DNA from: Acidimicrobiales bacterium
GTDB lineage: Bacteria > Actinomycetota > Acidimicrobiia > Acidimicrobiales > Bog-793
Length of the DNA stretch: 64,000 nt
Assembly: GCA_035294085.1 (NCBI GenBank)
Contig: DATGLP010000004.1
Coordinates: forward strand, 58,772 to 122,771
Reading direction: 5' to 3'
Positions 1 to 7,777 of the stretch are shown here, piece after piece (the stretch's first letter is position 1; each line of letters opens with the position of its first letter). Position numbers and translations under genes: made by a program. The notes beneath the pieces were generated by a model. It was not told the origin of the DNA and ran no database searches. It was given only the letters and a program-made list of their open reading frames with translations.

Positions 1-607
1 GGCGGGCGTTTGCGAGGAGCGCGTGGAGCTCGGCGAGATCGGTCATCGAAGCATCGGAGTCGGCCACGACCGCCGCGGTGAAGCCCTCCAGTCCGTAGTC
101 GATCCAGCGCATCGACGCGTCGGGATGATGCTTGTCGTAACGCACGACGTGCGGAGCCCGGAAATCAGCGTTCGAGGGGCCGAACCGGCCGTCGTTGCGA
201 TACACGGTCATTGCCGCGGGAAGGCCGCTCTGCTCCCAGGATGCCGCGAAGTCACCGAAGTTGACCTGCAGGTACGTGTCGCCATACAGGACGAGGAAGC
301 GGTCGCCGAGCAGCGGCAGGGCCCGCCGGATCGCCCCGAGCGTGCCTGCCGGCGTTGGGCCGTCGTCGCTGTACGCGAGCCGGATGCCGAACTGCTCGGC
401 GCCGAGGCGTTCGGCGATCTGGTCGCCCCGATAACCGGTGCAGAGCACGGCGCTCGTCGCACCGTGCGCTGCGAGCTGGCGGAGCTGGTGGCACAGGAAG
501 GGCTCGCCTGCCACCTCGAGCAGCGGCTTGGGCGTCGTGGCCGTGAGGGCACCGAGGCGTGAGCCGCGTCCTCCAGCGAGGATGCAGACCGGCGGAAGGC
601 GGCTCAT
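1..607 (-). CDS. Sugar-1-phosphate nucleotidyltransferase (HddC-like), C-terminus beyond the window
   Basis: Partial gene; 202 residues are visible. The N-terminus shows the nucleotidyltransferase signature LAGGRGSRLGALTATTPKPL (residues about 10-29), which binds the NTP phosphates and Mg, and later the GDTY metal-site region of the NTP_transferase fold. The ATG at 607 overlaps the stop of the upstream glycosyltransferase (ATGA), so the two are translationally coupled. As last visible gene of an operon with a heptose-7-phosphate kinase and a heptose bisphosphate phosphatase, it most likely activates D-glycero-D-manno-heptose 1-phosphate to an NDP-heptose. The nucleotide and exact sugar cannot be read from sequence; a glucose-1-phosphate enzyme is the alternative. 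Confidence 0.85.
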   Translation of the reverse strand, partial: MSRLPPVCILAGGRGSRLGALTATTPKPLLEVAGEPFLCHQLRQLAAHGATSAVLCTGYRGDQIAERLGAEQFGIRLAYSDDGPTPAGTLGAIRRALPLLGDRFLVLYGDTYLQVNFGDFAASWEQSGLPAAMTVYRNDGRFGPSNADFRAPHVVRYDKHHPDASMRWIDYGLEGFTAAVVADSDASMTDLAELHALLANAR

Positions 608-1617
608 TGAGGCCGAATCGTGTCGAGAACCTCGTCGTCGGTACCGTTGGCGTCGTGAGGCTCCGAGTCCCAACCGAGGCGCGACTCGACGAGGTAGCGG
701 GGCCGCTGACGGACCTCGTCGTAGATCCGCCCGACGTACTCGCCCATGACGCCGAGTGACAGCAGCTGGATCCCGCTGAACAGACTGACGAGGATCACGA
801 TCGTGGGGTTGCCGACGGGAAAGTGCGCCCCTGCCAGCTTGTAGCAGAAGTAGGCGACCGCGAGCAGGAGCGCCAGCGAGGCGAGGAGGACTCCTAGCAC
901 GGAGATCACCTGCAGCGGGTACCGGGAGAAGCCGATGACGCCGTTGAGGCCAATCAGCAGCGAGCCGGTGAACCGGTTGTACTTCCCAGACCCGGCGGCG
1001 CGCGGATCTCGGTCGTAGAGGACGCTCGTCTGCTTGAAGCCGACGAAGCCGACGAGCCCGCGCAGGAACCCGTGGCGCTCGGGGAGAGCCGTGACCGCGT
1101 CGACGACGCGCCTGCTCATGAGGCGGAAGTCTCCGGTGTTCGGCGGGATCTCGACTTCGGCGATCCGCCTGATCAGCCGGTAGCCGAGGGAGGCGACGAT
1201 CCGCTTGACGAGCGTCTCGCCTGCCCTCGTCCTGCGTTGCGCGTAGACGACGTCGTACCCCCCACGCCAGCGCTCGACGAGGTCCTCGATGAGCTCGGGG
1301 GGATCTTGCAGGTCGCAGTCGATGACGACCACAGCGTCGCCACGCGCAGCCTCGAGCCCGGCGATCGTCGCCATGGGCTGGCCGAAGCGCCTCGAGAAGC
1401 GCAGCATCTTGACCCTTGAGTCCTTCTCGTGGAGGCGGCCGATGATCTCCTCGGTGCGGTCCGTGCACGGGTCGGTGCTGAAGATGAGCTCCCAGGTGAT
1501 CCCGAGCCGGTCCAGCACCGGCACGAGACGCTCGTAGAGGAGCTCGACGTTGTGCTCCTCGTTGTAGGTCGGGACGACGATGCTGAGCAGCTGGGGGGAG
1601 TCCTGCGCGCCGCTCAT
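604..1617 (-). CDS. GT2 family glycosyltransferase (DPM1/GtrB-like) with two C-terminal TM helices
   Basis: 337 residues. An N-terminal GT-A domain carries SIVVPTYNEEHNVE (about residues 12-25) and the DCDLQDPPE metal/nucleotide site near residue 100. The C-terminal third has two hydrophobic helices, the layout of polyprenyl-phosphate glycosyltransferases such as GtrB and dolichol-phosphate-mannose synthase relatives. It probably moves a sugar from an NDP donor to undecaprenyl phosphate at the inner face of the membrane. The ATG at 1617 overlaps the stop of the methyltransferase gene (ATGA). An in-frame start further upstream would lie inside that gene, so the coupled ATG is preferred. Lipid acceptor and sugar are inferred from the family. 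Confidence 0.85.
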   Translation of the reverse strand: MSGAQDSPQLLSIVVPTYNEEHNVELLYERLVPVLDRLGITWELIFSTDPCTDRTEEIIGRLHEKDSRVKMLRFSRRFGQPMATIAGLEAARGDAVVVIDCDLQDPPELIEDLVERWRGGYDVVYAQRRTRAGETLVKRIVASLGYRLIRRIAEVEIPPNTGDFRLMSRRVVDAVTALPERHGFLRGLVGFVGFKQTSVLYDRDPRAAGSGKYNRFTGSLLIGLNGVIGFSRYPLQVISVLGVLLASLALLLAVAYFCYKLAGAHFPVGNPTIVILVSLFSGIQLLSLGVMGEYVGRIYDEVRQRPRYLVESRLGWDSEPHDANGTDDEVLDTIRPQ

Positions 1618-2435
1618 GGCTGTTCCGAGCGAACCGTCGCGCCTGGCCGGCTGATGACGACGAGCTCGCGGATCCCGACGGGGAAGCGGATCCCAACTCG
1701 TCCGAGGCAGCGCTCGACGAGCCACGTCAGGCGGCCGAGCCGCGAGTCCTTCGTCGCCGCGATGTCCCGAGCGACGCGCGCCCGGAGGGCGTCGCCGTCG
1801 AGCCGGCTGAACCGCAGCCGGTTGAGCTTCTTCGCGAGCCAGAAGGCGGGGAAGATGAGCGATGCGATGTAGCCGTCGAAGAGCACCTCGAGTCCGGCGT
1901 CGCGTGCCTTTGTGGCCAGCTCACCCCGCTGGTAGCGGCGCTGGTGGCAGAGGAACCGGTCGTAGTAGTCGTAGGTCCCGGCACCGGCGGGCACGACGAG
2001 CACGGCGCGACTGCCTGGTCGAAGCACGCGCCGCACCTCGCGCAGCACGTTGACGTCGTCTGGCACGTGCTCGAGGAGGTTCGCGCTCACGAGGGCGTCG
2101 AGGCTGCGGACTGCGAGCGGCAGCGCGCCGGCATCCGCGCGTACGAGTCCCGCTCTCGGCACGTTCTTCGACGCGACGCGCAGCCCCGAGAAGATGTAGT
2201 CGATGCCCACCAGCCGGGCGCCCTCGATGTGAGCCGCGAGGTCCTCGAGGAGGTAGCCGGTGGAGCAGCCGAGGTCGCAGATGGTCGGGTTCTCCGGGAG
2301 CGTGCCGAGCTGATCCACGATCGCCCGGCGCGTCCAGGCATCGAGGAAGTGCGTGCGGCTGCTCTCCTCGTGGAGCGTCTCGAGCTCGTCGGACCAGTAG
2401 AGGTCCGTCGACGGAACGGGCGCGTCGAGGCTCAC
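1614..2435 (-). CDS. Class I SAM-dependent methyltransferase
   Basis: 273 residues. Motif I CDLGCSTGYLLEDL (about residues 50-63) binds SAM, VGIDYIF is the acidic loop, and SANLLEHVPDD plus LREVRRVLRPG are typical post-I motifs of the methyltransferase 11/23 fold. A hydrophobic patch near FDGYIASLIFPAFWLAKK may contact membrane or a lipid-linked substrate. The GTG at 2435 overlaps the stop of the SDR gene (GTGA). In this operon it may methylate the heptose or a glycan intermediate; the acceptor is unknown. Confidence 0.8.
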   Translation of the reverse strand: MSLDAPVPSTDLYWSDELETLHEESSRTHFLDAWTRRAIVDQLGTLPENPTICDLGCSTGYLLEDLAAHIEGARLVGIDYIFSGLRVASKNVPRAGLVRADAGALPLAVRSLDALVSANLLEHVPDDVNVLREVRRVLRPGSRAVLVVPAGAGTYDYYDRFLCHQRRYQRGELATKARDAGLEVLFDGYIASLIFPAFWLAKKLNRLRFSRLDGDALRARVARDIAATKDSRLGRLTWLVERCLGRVGIRFPVGIRELVVISRPGATVRSEQP

Positions 2436-3304
2436 GGCGAGACCACCGCCTTCGGCGCGAAGTGCTGGTCGTCGATCCGCCGGATCGTCGCGAGGTCGCT
2501 GTCGCTGCGCAGGCGGTCCTGGAAGTGTGGCGCTCGCCACGGGTCCCAGTGTGCGCTGATGAGCTTGCCGGTGATCCCTTGGGCGGCCTCGGAGAGGAGG
2601 AAGGCGGTGAGCTCGGCTGCGGGCTCGGGCGCGTCGCCCTCGCCCTGCTCGCGGGCACGCAGGGTGCGCTCGAAGTACTCGGGCCCGGCGAGCTCGGGAC
2701 CCGCCGCGAGCGTCTCGGCGTGCATCGGCGTGACGACGAAGCCAGGAGCGACGCAGTTCGCCCGCACGCCGTCGGCGGCGAGCTCCGCGGCCAGGTTCTC
2801 GGTGAGCCGGACGACCGCAGCCTTGGAGGCCGCGTAGGCGTCGAAGCGGGGGAACGGCCCCGTGGCGCCGCCACCCGAGAAGGTCACGATGGAGCCCTGC
2901 GCCCGCTTCAAGGCGGCGAGGGTGGCGGTGATCGCGAGCAGCGTGCCGGTGAGGTTGACGTCGACGGTCCGGCGGAACGCGGCGACGTCCCAGGAGCCGA
3001 CGGGCCCGATCGGCGGGAGGATCGCGGCGGCCGTGACAACGCCGTCGACCCGGCCGCGCTCGGCGAGCTGTGCGCCAGCGCTCGCCCAGGCGTGCTCGTC
3101 GGTCACATCGAGGACGATCGGCTCGTGCGGCCCGTTCGGCAGAGAGACGGCGAGCTCGTGCAGGCGCTCGGCAGATCGGGCGACGAGGGCGAGGGTGGCT
3201 CCCTCGCGCGCGAGGTGCGCGACGAGCACGCGCCCGATCCCCCCCGTCGCACCGGTGACCACGACGCGCCTGCCCGCCAGCGCGCCCCCGTGCCGATCCG
3301 TCAT
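2432..3304 (-). CDS. SDR family NAD(P)-dependent oxidoreductase
   Basis: 290 residues. It is a classical short-chain dehydrogenase: TGATGGIGR (about residues 16-24) is the dinucleotide-binding glycine motif and YAASK holds the catalytic Tyr and Lys near residue 165. The C-terminus after the usual SDR core is somewhat extended (HWDPWRAPHF and beyond). The ATG at 3304 follows GGAGG at 9 bases and overlaps the stop of the upstream oxidoreductase. It probably oxidises or reduces a hydroxyl or keto group of a sugar intermediate together with the adjacent Gfo/Idh protein; the substrate is inferred from context only. Confidence 0.82.
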   Translation of the reverse strand: MTDRHGGALAGRRVVVTGATGGIGRVLVAHLAREGATLALVARSAERLHELAVSLPNGPHEPIVLDVTDEHAWASAGAQLAERGRVDGVVTAAAILPPIGPVGSWDVAAFRRTVDVNLTGTLLAITATLAALKRAQGSIVTFSGGGATGPFPRFDAYAASKAAVVRLTENLAAELAADGVRANCVAPGFVVTPMHAETLAAGPELAGPEYFERTLRAREQGEGDAPEPAAELTAFLLSEAAQGITGKLISAHWDPWRAPHFQDRLRSDSDLATIRRIDDQHFAPKAVVSP

Positions 3305-4299
3305 CGTCGTCGTGCCTCCTCGACGCACGACCACGCGAACCGTGCCGAGGCGAGGTCGCCCTCGAGCGTTGCCGGATCGCCGGCGGCGATGGCCACGGCG
3401 AAGTGCTCCCACTCCGAGGCCCACGAGCCGTCGCGTTCGGGGTAGCGGACCTCCTCGAGGTCGGGCGGTCCGAGCTCCGGGAGCATCCGGTACAGGCGCA
3501 GGCGCTGCGCGCCGTAGGAGCCGGCGAGGCCGTCGACCACGAGTTTCGCGCGCTCGCAGGCGACCTCGAGCGAGAAGGTGTTCTTCCACTCCGTCCAGCT
3601 GACGTGCAGGAGCGCGAAGGGCGAGCGCGTCCCGACGCCGCCCTGCTCGCCGAGCAGCAGGACGGCGTTGTCGTCGACCGGCGCGGACCAGAACTGCGTG
3701 CGCAGCATGGCGCTGTGAAGGGGGAGCGGCCCGCAGATCGCGTACGCGAGGTCGAGGAGGTGCATCCCCTGGTCCACGAGCTCGCCGCCGCCCGAGAGCG
3801 CCGGGTCGCACCGCCACTCGCGCTCGTAGCCGAGCCGGCCGCCGTGGCCGTAGCGGGCGCGCACGTAGAGGACGTCGCCGTGTCGGCGCGAGGTCGCCTC
3901 CTCGATGGCCCGTGCGATGCCGGGGTGGAAGCGGTGGTTGAAGCCCACCTTGACGAGCCGCCCGGCTCGCCGGGCGGTCGCCGCGATGGCGTCGATGTCG
4001 CCCGTGCCCATCCCGGCGGGCTTCTCGACGAGGACGTGCGCGCCCGCCTCGAGCGCCTGGCGCGCGATCGGCGCCAGGTCGCGGTGCACCGTCGCGACGA
4101 CGACGACGTCGGGCTCCAGGTCGAGCAGGAGCTCGAGCGTGGCGCACGGCTCCCCGCCGACCTCCTCGGCGAGCTGCTTCGCGCGCTCGGGGTGCACGTC
4201 GTAGCAGCCGACGAGCACGTCGCGCCCGAGCGCACGCGCGCGCTTGGACCCGACGAGGCCGCAGCCGACGATGCCGACGCGAAGCCGTGGGCGGCTCAC
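3301..4299 (-). CDS. Gfo/Idh/MocA family oxidoreductase
   Basis: 332 residues. The N-terminal Rossmann motif GIVGCGLVGSKRA (about residues 9-21) and the EKPAG motif near residue 95 define the Gfo/Idh/MocA family; the EKP lysine is the usual active-site residue. The C-terminal alpha/beta domain is complete. The family catalyses NAD(P)-dependent oxidation or reduction of sugars, inositols and NDP-sugars. The GTG at 4299 overlaps the kinase stop (GTGA). With the SDR next door it could act on the heptose ring or on a second sugar in the same glycan; this is inference. Confidence 0.85.
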   Translation of the reverse strand: MSRPRLRVGIVGCGLVGSKRARALGRDVLVGCYDVHPERAKQLAEEVGGEPCATLELLLDLEPDVVVVATVHRDLAPIARQALEAGAHVLVEKPAGMGTGDIDAIAATARRAGRLVKVGFNHRFHPGIARAIEEATSRRHGDVLYVRARYGHGGRLGYEREWRCDPALSGGGELVDQGMHLLDLAYAICGPLPLHSAMLRTQFWSAPVDDNAVLLLGEQGGVGTRSPFALLHVSWTEWKNTFSLEVACERAKLVVDGLAGSYGAQRLRLYRMLPELGPPDLEEVRYPERDGSWASEWEHFAVAIAAGDPATLEGDLASARFAWSCVEEARRR

Positions 4300-5282
4300 G
4301 CGTGCTCGCTCGCGTACGCGCCGCCGTACTCGAAGTCGAAGGTGAGCTCCGGCGCGCCCGCCTCGGCGAGCGCCCGCCGCGTCTCCTCGGGGCGCAGCGA
4401 GTAGACGAGCAGGAAGCCGCCCCCGCCCGCGCCGATGAGCTTGCCGCCGAGCGCGCTCGCCTCGCGAGCGAGCGCGTAGAGGGAGTCGATCGACGAGTTC
4501 GCCATGCCCGGCGACCGCCGCCGCTTGTTCTCCCAGTGCTCGTGCAGCAAGAGCGCGTAGCCCTCGAGGTCGCCCTCCTCGAGGAGCTTGCGGCTCTCGT
4601 AGCCGATCTCCTTGGTCCGGTGGAGGTTCTCGATCATCGTCCCGTCGCCCGACTTGGAGCGGCGGTCCTGGTCGGAGAGGATCGCGGAGGCCGATCGTGC
4701 CTCGCCGGTGTAGAAGAGGAGGAGGTGCTCGCGAAGCAGCCGGAGCGTCTCGGTGTCGAGCTCGAGCGCCTCGACCTCGACGGTGTCGTCCGGGTGGAAT
4801 GTGTAGGCGCAGATCCCACCGTGCGCCGCGACGTACTGGTCCTGCTTGCCCACCGGCTCGTGCAGCACGTCGATCTCGATCGCGCACGCGGCCTCGGCGA
4901 GCGCTGCAGGCGTGATCGACGTCCGCCTCGCGTGGGCGAGCGCCTTGAGCAGACACACGGTGTACGCACCCGAGGAGCCCATGCTCGTCCCCGCGGGGAC
5001 GTCCGCGACCGACGCGATCTCGAGCGGGTTGCCGCGCCAGTGCCGCAGCAGCGTCTCCCGCAGGATGGGGTGCTTGATCTCCGAGGGGTGGTCGACCTCT
5101 TCGATCTGCGAGTACTTCATCCGGTAGCGGTGCTGGAAGACGGTGTGCACGAGCATGTAGACGTACTTGTCGATCGCGCCCGAGACGAGGAAGCCCCCGT
5201 GCTCTCGGTAGTAGGAGGGAAGGTCCGTGCCGCCGCCCCCGAGCGGCACGCGAAGGGGCGCCCGGGCGAAGATCACGCTCAC
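4296..5282 (-). CDS. D-glycero-D-manno-heptose-7-phosphate kinase-like GHMP kinase (HddA-like)
   Basis: 328 residues. The start RAPLRVPLGGGGTDLPSYY is the hallmark of HddA and related GHMP sugar kinases. The ATP loop PAGTSMGSSGAY lies near residue 100, and GGKLIGAGGGGFLLVY near the C-terminus is the third GHMP motif. HddA phosphorylates heptose 7-phosphate at C1. GTG at 5282 follows a strong GGGAGG and overlaps the epimerase stop. The adjacent GmhB-like phosphatase and HddC-like nucleotidyltransferase support a heptose role. Fucokinase-type activity is the main alternative. Confidence 0.85.
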   Translation of the reverse strand: MSVIFARAPLRVPLGGGGTDLPSYYREHGGFLVSGAIDKYVYMLVHTVFQHRYRMKYSQIEEVDHPSEIKHPILRETLLRHWRGNPLEIASVADVPAGTSMGSSGAYTVCLLKALAHARRTSITPAALAEAACAIEIDVLHEPVGKQDQYVAAHGGICAYTFHPDDTVEVEALELDTETLRLLREHLLLFYTGEARSASAILSDQDRRSKSGDGTMIENLHRTKEIGYESRKLLEEGDLEGYALLLHEHWENKRRRSPGMANSSIDSLYALAREASALGGKLIGAGGGGFLLVYSLRPEETRRALAEAGAPELTFDFEYGGAYASEHA

Positions 5283-6265
5283 GTCGTCGCACCTCCCTTC
5301 CGCGTGCCCGCCTGCCACGCCGCGGGGTGGCCGTCGAGCCAGTCGAGCGTGCGCTCGATGGCCTGCGCGATCGAGAGCTCCGGCTTCCAGCCGAGCGAAC
5401 GGATCCGCGAGACGTCGAGGAGGATGAGCGGGCTGTCGCCGATCCACCCGCGCTCCCCGCCCGCGTACTCGATCGTCGGGGAGACGCCGAGGTGGCGCGT
5501 GATGAGCTCGACCGACTGGTCGACCGTGAGCGTCTCCTCGGTGCCGAGGTTGTAGACGTGCGCCCCGGGGGACGCCGCGTGGTGCCGAGCGGCGAGCAGC
5601 ATCGCGGCCACGCAGTCTTGGACGTAGAGGTAGGACTTCTCCTGCTTCCCGTTCCCGAGGACGACGAGCCGGTCGGGGTCGGACTTGAGCGCCCGGTAGA
5701 AGTCGATGACGTGCCCGTGGGTATAGCGCTCGCCGAGGACCGAGACGAAGCGGCAGATCACCCCGACGAAGCCGAAGCCCGCCGCGTAGGCCTCGATCAG
5801 GCCCTCGCAGGCGAGCTTGGACGCGCCGTAGAGCGAGGTCTGGATCGGGAAGGGGGCGTCCTCGGGCGTGGGGAACACCTGCGGCTCGCCGTAGATCGAG
5901 CCGGTCGACGCGAAGAGGATCCTCGAGCTCCCCGCGGCGCGCATCGCCTCGAGGACGCGGGAGGTCGCGATCGTGTTCTGCTCGAGGTCGCGCGTCGGGT
6001 GCTCGAGGCCGTGGCGCACGTCCGCGTTGGCCTGCAGGTGGAACACCCAGTCGCAGCCCGCGAACGCCTCCGTGAGCAGCGCCTGGTCCAAGACGTCGCC
6101 TTCGACGAGGCGGAAGCCGCCGTGGCGCGCCGCGTCCGCCAGGTAGTCGCGGCTTCCCGTGCGGAGGTCGTCGACGACGGTGACCTCGACGCCGTCGGCG
6201 AGGAGCCGGTCGACGAGGTTGCTCCCGATGAACCCCGCGCCGCCGGTGACGCACACGCGCTGCAC
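5279..6265 (-). CDS. NAD-dependent epimerase/dehydratase (extended SDR)
   Basis: 328 residues from the chosen GTG at 6265. It carries VTGGAGFIGSNLVDRLL (NAD binding, residues 5-21), FHLQANADVRHG and the catalytic YGASK. It resembles UDP-glucose/galactose 4-epimerases and NDP-sugar dehydratases. GTG 6265 has GAGGA seven bases upstream; the longer in-frame GTG at 6295 has no proper spacing. The gene lies 51 bases downstream of the transaldolase stop and overlaps the kinase start. It likely remodels an NDP-sugar, perhaps the NDP-heptose itself. Confidence 0.83.
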   Translation of the reverse strand: MQRVCVTGGAGFIGSNLVDRLLADGVEVTVVDDLRTGSRDYLADAARHGGFRLVEGDVLDQALLTEAFAGCDWVFHLQANADVRHGLEHPTRDLEQNTIATSRVLEAMRAAGSSRILFASTGSIYGEPQVFPTPEDAPFPIQTSLYGASKLACEGLIEAYAAGFGFVGVICRFVSVLGERYTHGHVIDFYRALKSDPDRLVVLGNGKQEKSYLYVQDCVAAMLLAARHHAASPGAHVYNLGTEETLTVDQSVELITRHLGVSPTIEYAGGERGWIGDSPLILLDVSRIRSLGWKPELSIAQAIERTLDWLDGHPAAWQAGTRKGGATT

Positions 6266-6316
6266 CGTCAGGTCCTCGCGGGCTCGGTGGAGCACCTCGC
6301 TGCGCTCGGCATGGCG

Positions 6317-7033
6317 CTAGAGCGAGTACCCTGCGGCGGCCGCGTCCCGGTGGAACATCTCGACCGTCTCGAGCGAGAACTGCTCGAGCGGCTTGCCGAG
6401 GCAGTCGAGCTTGCGGAGCAGGTCGTTCGTCATCGTGATGATGTGGCACCCGACGGCGTTCGCCTGGACGAGGTTGTACAGCTCCCGGGGGGAGGCCCAG
6501 ATGCACTCGGCCCGCGGGGCCTCCCGCATGATCTCGAGCGCCTCGGCGACGAGCGGCACCGGGTCGACGCCGGCGTCGGCGATCCGTCCGGCGAAGATGG
6601 ACACGTACGAGGGCGCGCCGTCTCGCACCGCGGCGGTGATGCGCCGCACCTGGTCGAGCGTGAAAATCGCCGTGACGTTGACGCGCACGCCGCCCTCCGA
6701 CAGCTCTCGCACGAGCTCGTCGAGGCGCTCGCCTCGTGTCGTGGTGACCGGCACCTTCACGTAGACGTTGTCGGCCCACGACGAGATGAGCTTCGCCTGC
6801 CGGCGGATCTCGTCGGGCTCGTCGGCGAAGACCTCGAATGACACGGGCTTCGTGCGGACGTGCTCGAGCAGCTCGGCCGCGAAGGCGGCGTAGTCGGCCA
6901 CCCCTGCCTTGCGCATGAGCGTCGGGTTCGTCGTGAACCCGCTGATCCGCTCGTCCCGGGCGAGGGCCAGGATCTCCTCGAGGTCGGCCCCGTCCGCGAA
7001 CAGGCGCGTCGTCAACCCGCCGACCCCCGTCAT
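6317..7033 (-). CDS. Transaldolase-family protein (small, TalC/FSA-like)
   Basis: 238 residues, the size of the short transaldolase/fructose-6-phosphate aldolase group rather than the ~320-residue TalB type. SGFTTNPTLMRKAG is the N-terminal transaldolase signature, VYVKVPVT contains the Schiff-base lysine, and NVTAIFTLDQ follows as in the family. Transaldolases interconvert sedoheptulose 7-phosphate and other sugar phosphates. Position inside a heptose operon suggests it tunes or supplies sedoheptulose 7-phosphate, the precursor of manno-heptose. That link is inference; the fold assignment is firm. Confidence 0.85.
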   Translation of the reverse strand: MTGVGGLTTRLFADGADLEEILALARDERISGFTTNPTLMRKAGVADYAAFAAELLEHVRTKPVSFEVFADEPDEIRRQAKLISSWADNVYVKVPVTTTRGERLDELVRELSEGGVRVNVTAIFTLDQVRRITAAVRDGAPSYVSIFAGRIADAGVDPVPLVAEALEIMREAPRAECIWASPRELYNLVQANAVGCHIITMTNDLLRKLDCLGKPLEQFSLETVEMFHRDAAAAGYSL

Positions 7034-7044
7034 CGGCGGCGATG

Positions 7045-7707
7045 CTACCAGCGGTGTGCTCGCTGCCGCAGGTAGGCGGCGGCCTCGGGCAGGCTCTGCA
7101 CGGCGGCGTCAGGCGTGGGCGACCCGCTGCGCCGGTGCGCGCTCGACGGGTTCGCGACGAGGATCGTCCCACAGCGCGCCTCGCGCCCTGCCGCCACGTC
7201 GGCGTCGCTGTCGCCGATGATCCACGAGCGTTCGAGGTCGAGGCTCAGCTCGGCGGCCGCGTCGAGGAGCATGCCGGGGCGCGGCTTTCGGCAGCGGCAG
7301 TCGCCTCGCAGCTCGTCGACGAGCGCCTCGGGATGGTGCAGGCACCACCGCCAGCCGTCGAGCGCGACGCCCTCGGCCGCGAGGAGGTCGACCACCTGCT
7401 GGTGGACGGCGAGGAGCGCCTCGCGGCTCGCCTTGCCCTTCGCCCAGGCCGGCTGGTTCGTGACGACGACGAGGGCGAACCCGAGGGACTGCAGCTCGGC
7501 GGCACCCGCCGCGGCGCCGGGGAGGAGCCGGACGTCCGCGCTCCGCAGCGGGGATTCCGGCAGGCCGGTGCTCGGATCGGGGACGAGCTCGTTCAGGACG
7601 CCGTCGCGGTCGAGGAACACGGCGGGGCGTCGAGCAGCCTCGGGGGAGGTGGCTCGCTGCGCCGCGCCGGGCGCGGCTCGGGCGAGCTCCGTGCGAGCCG
7701 GGCACAT
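7045..7707 (-). CDS. D-glycero-D-manno-heptose-1,7-bisphosphate 7-phosphatase-like HAD hydrolase (GmhB-like)
   Basis: 220 residues. VFLDRDGVLNE (about residues 30-40) is the HAD nucleophile motif, VVVTNQPAWAKG is motif II, and the zinc loop is visible as WCLHH followed by CRCRKPRPGM, typical of GmhB/HisB-N phosphatases. IIGDSDADV is motif IV. It would remove the 7-phosphate from heptose 1,7-bisphosphate. It is the first gene of the minus-strand operon. A -10 hexamer (TAGCCT, 7714-7719 on the minus strand) ends six bases before the ATG, so the transcript is probably leaderless. Confidence 0.87.
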   Translation of the reverse strand: MCPARTELARAAPGAAQRATSPEAARRPAVFLDRDGVLNELVPDPSTGLPESPLRSADVRLLPGAAAGAAELQSLGFALVVVTNQPAWAKGKASREALLAVHQQVVDLLAAEGVALDGWRWCLHHPEALVDELRGDCRCRKPRPGMLLDAAAELSLDLERSWIIGDSDADVAAGREARCGTILVANPSSAHRRSGSPTPDAAVQSLPEAAAYLRQRAHRW

Positions 7708-7713
7708 GGCGGC

Positions 7714-7771
7714 AGGCTACCCGTGCGCTCGCGACCCGGCGCCGTGCGCTCGCCGCTCCCCCTCGTAGCAT
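7714..7771. promoter_or_regulatory. Divergent leaderless promoters for the heptose operon and the PIG-V-like gene
   Basis: On the minus strand TAGCCT (7714-7719) ends six bases before the ATG at 7707. On the plus strand TAGCAT (7766-7771) ends six bases before the GTG at 7778. Neither start has a Shine-Dalgarno sequence. The spacing is what leaderless actinobacterial transcripts show. Confidence 0.55.
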
Positions 7772-7777
7772 GGCGCC

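Noticed and set aside
604..4235. Long frames on the plus strand across the minus-strand operon, and long fused minus frames across several genes
   Set aside because: High GC gives long shadow frames. The real genes have family motifs and 4-base overlaps, and the shadows are Arg/Pro-rich without motifs.
6265..6295. Longer start for the epimerase at 6295
   Set aside because: The ribosome site touches the start codon; GTG 6265 has GAGGA at seven bases and fits the Rossmann start.
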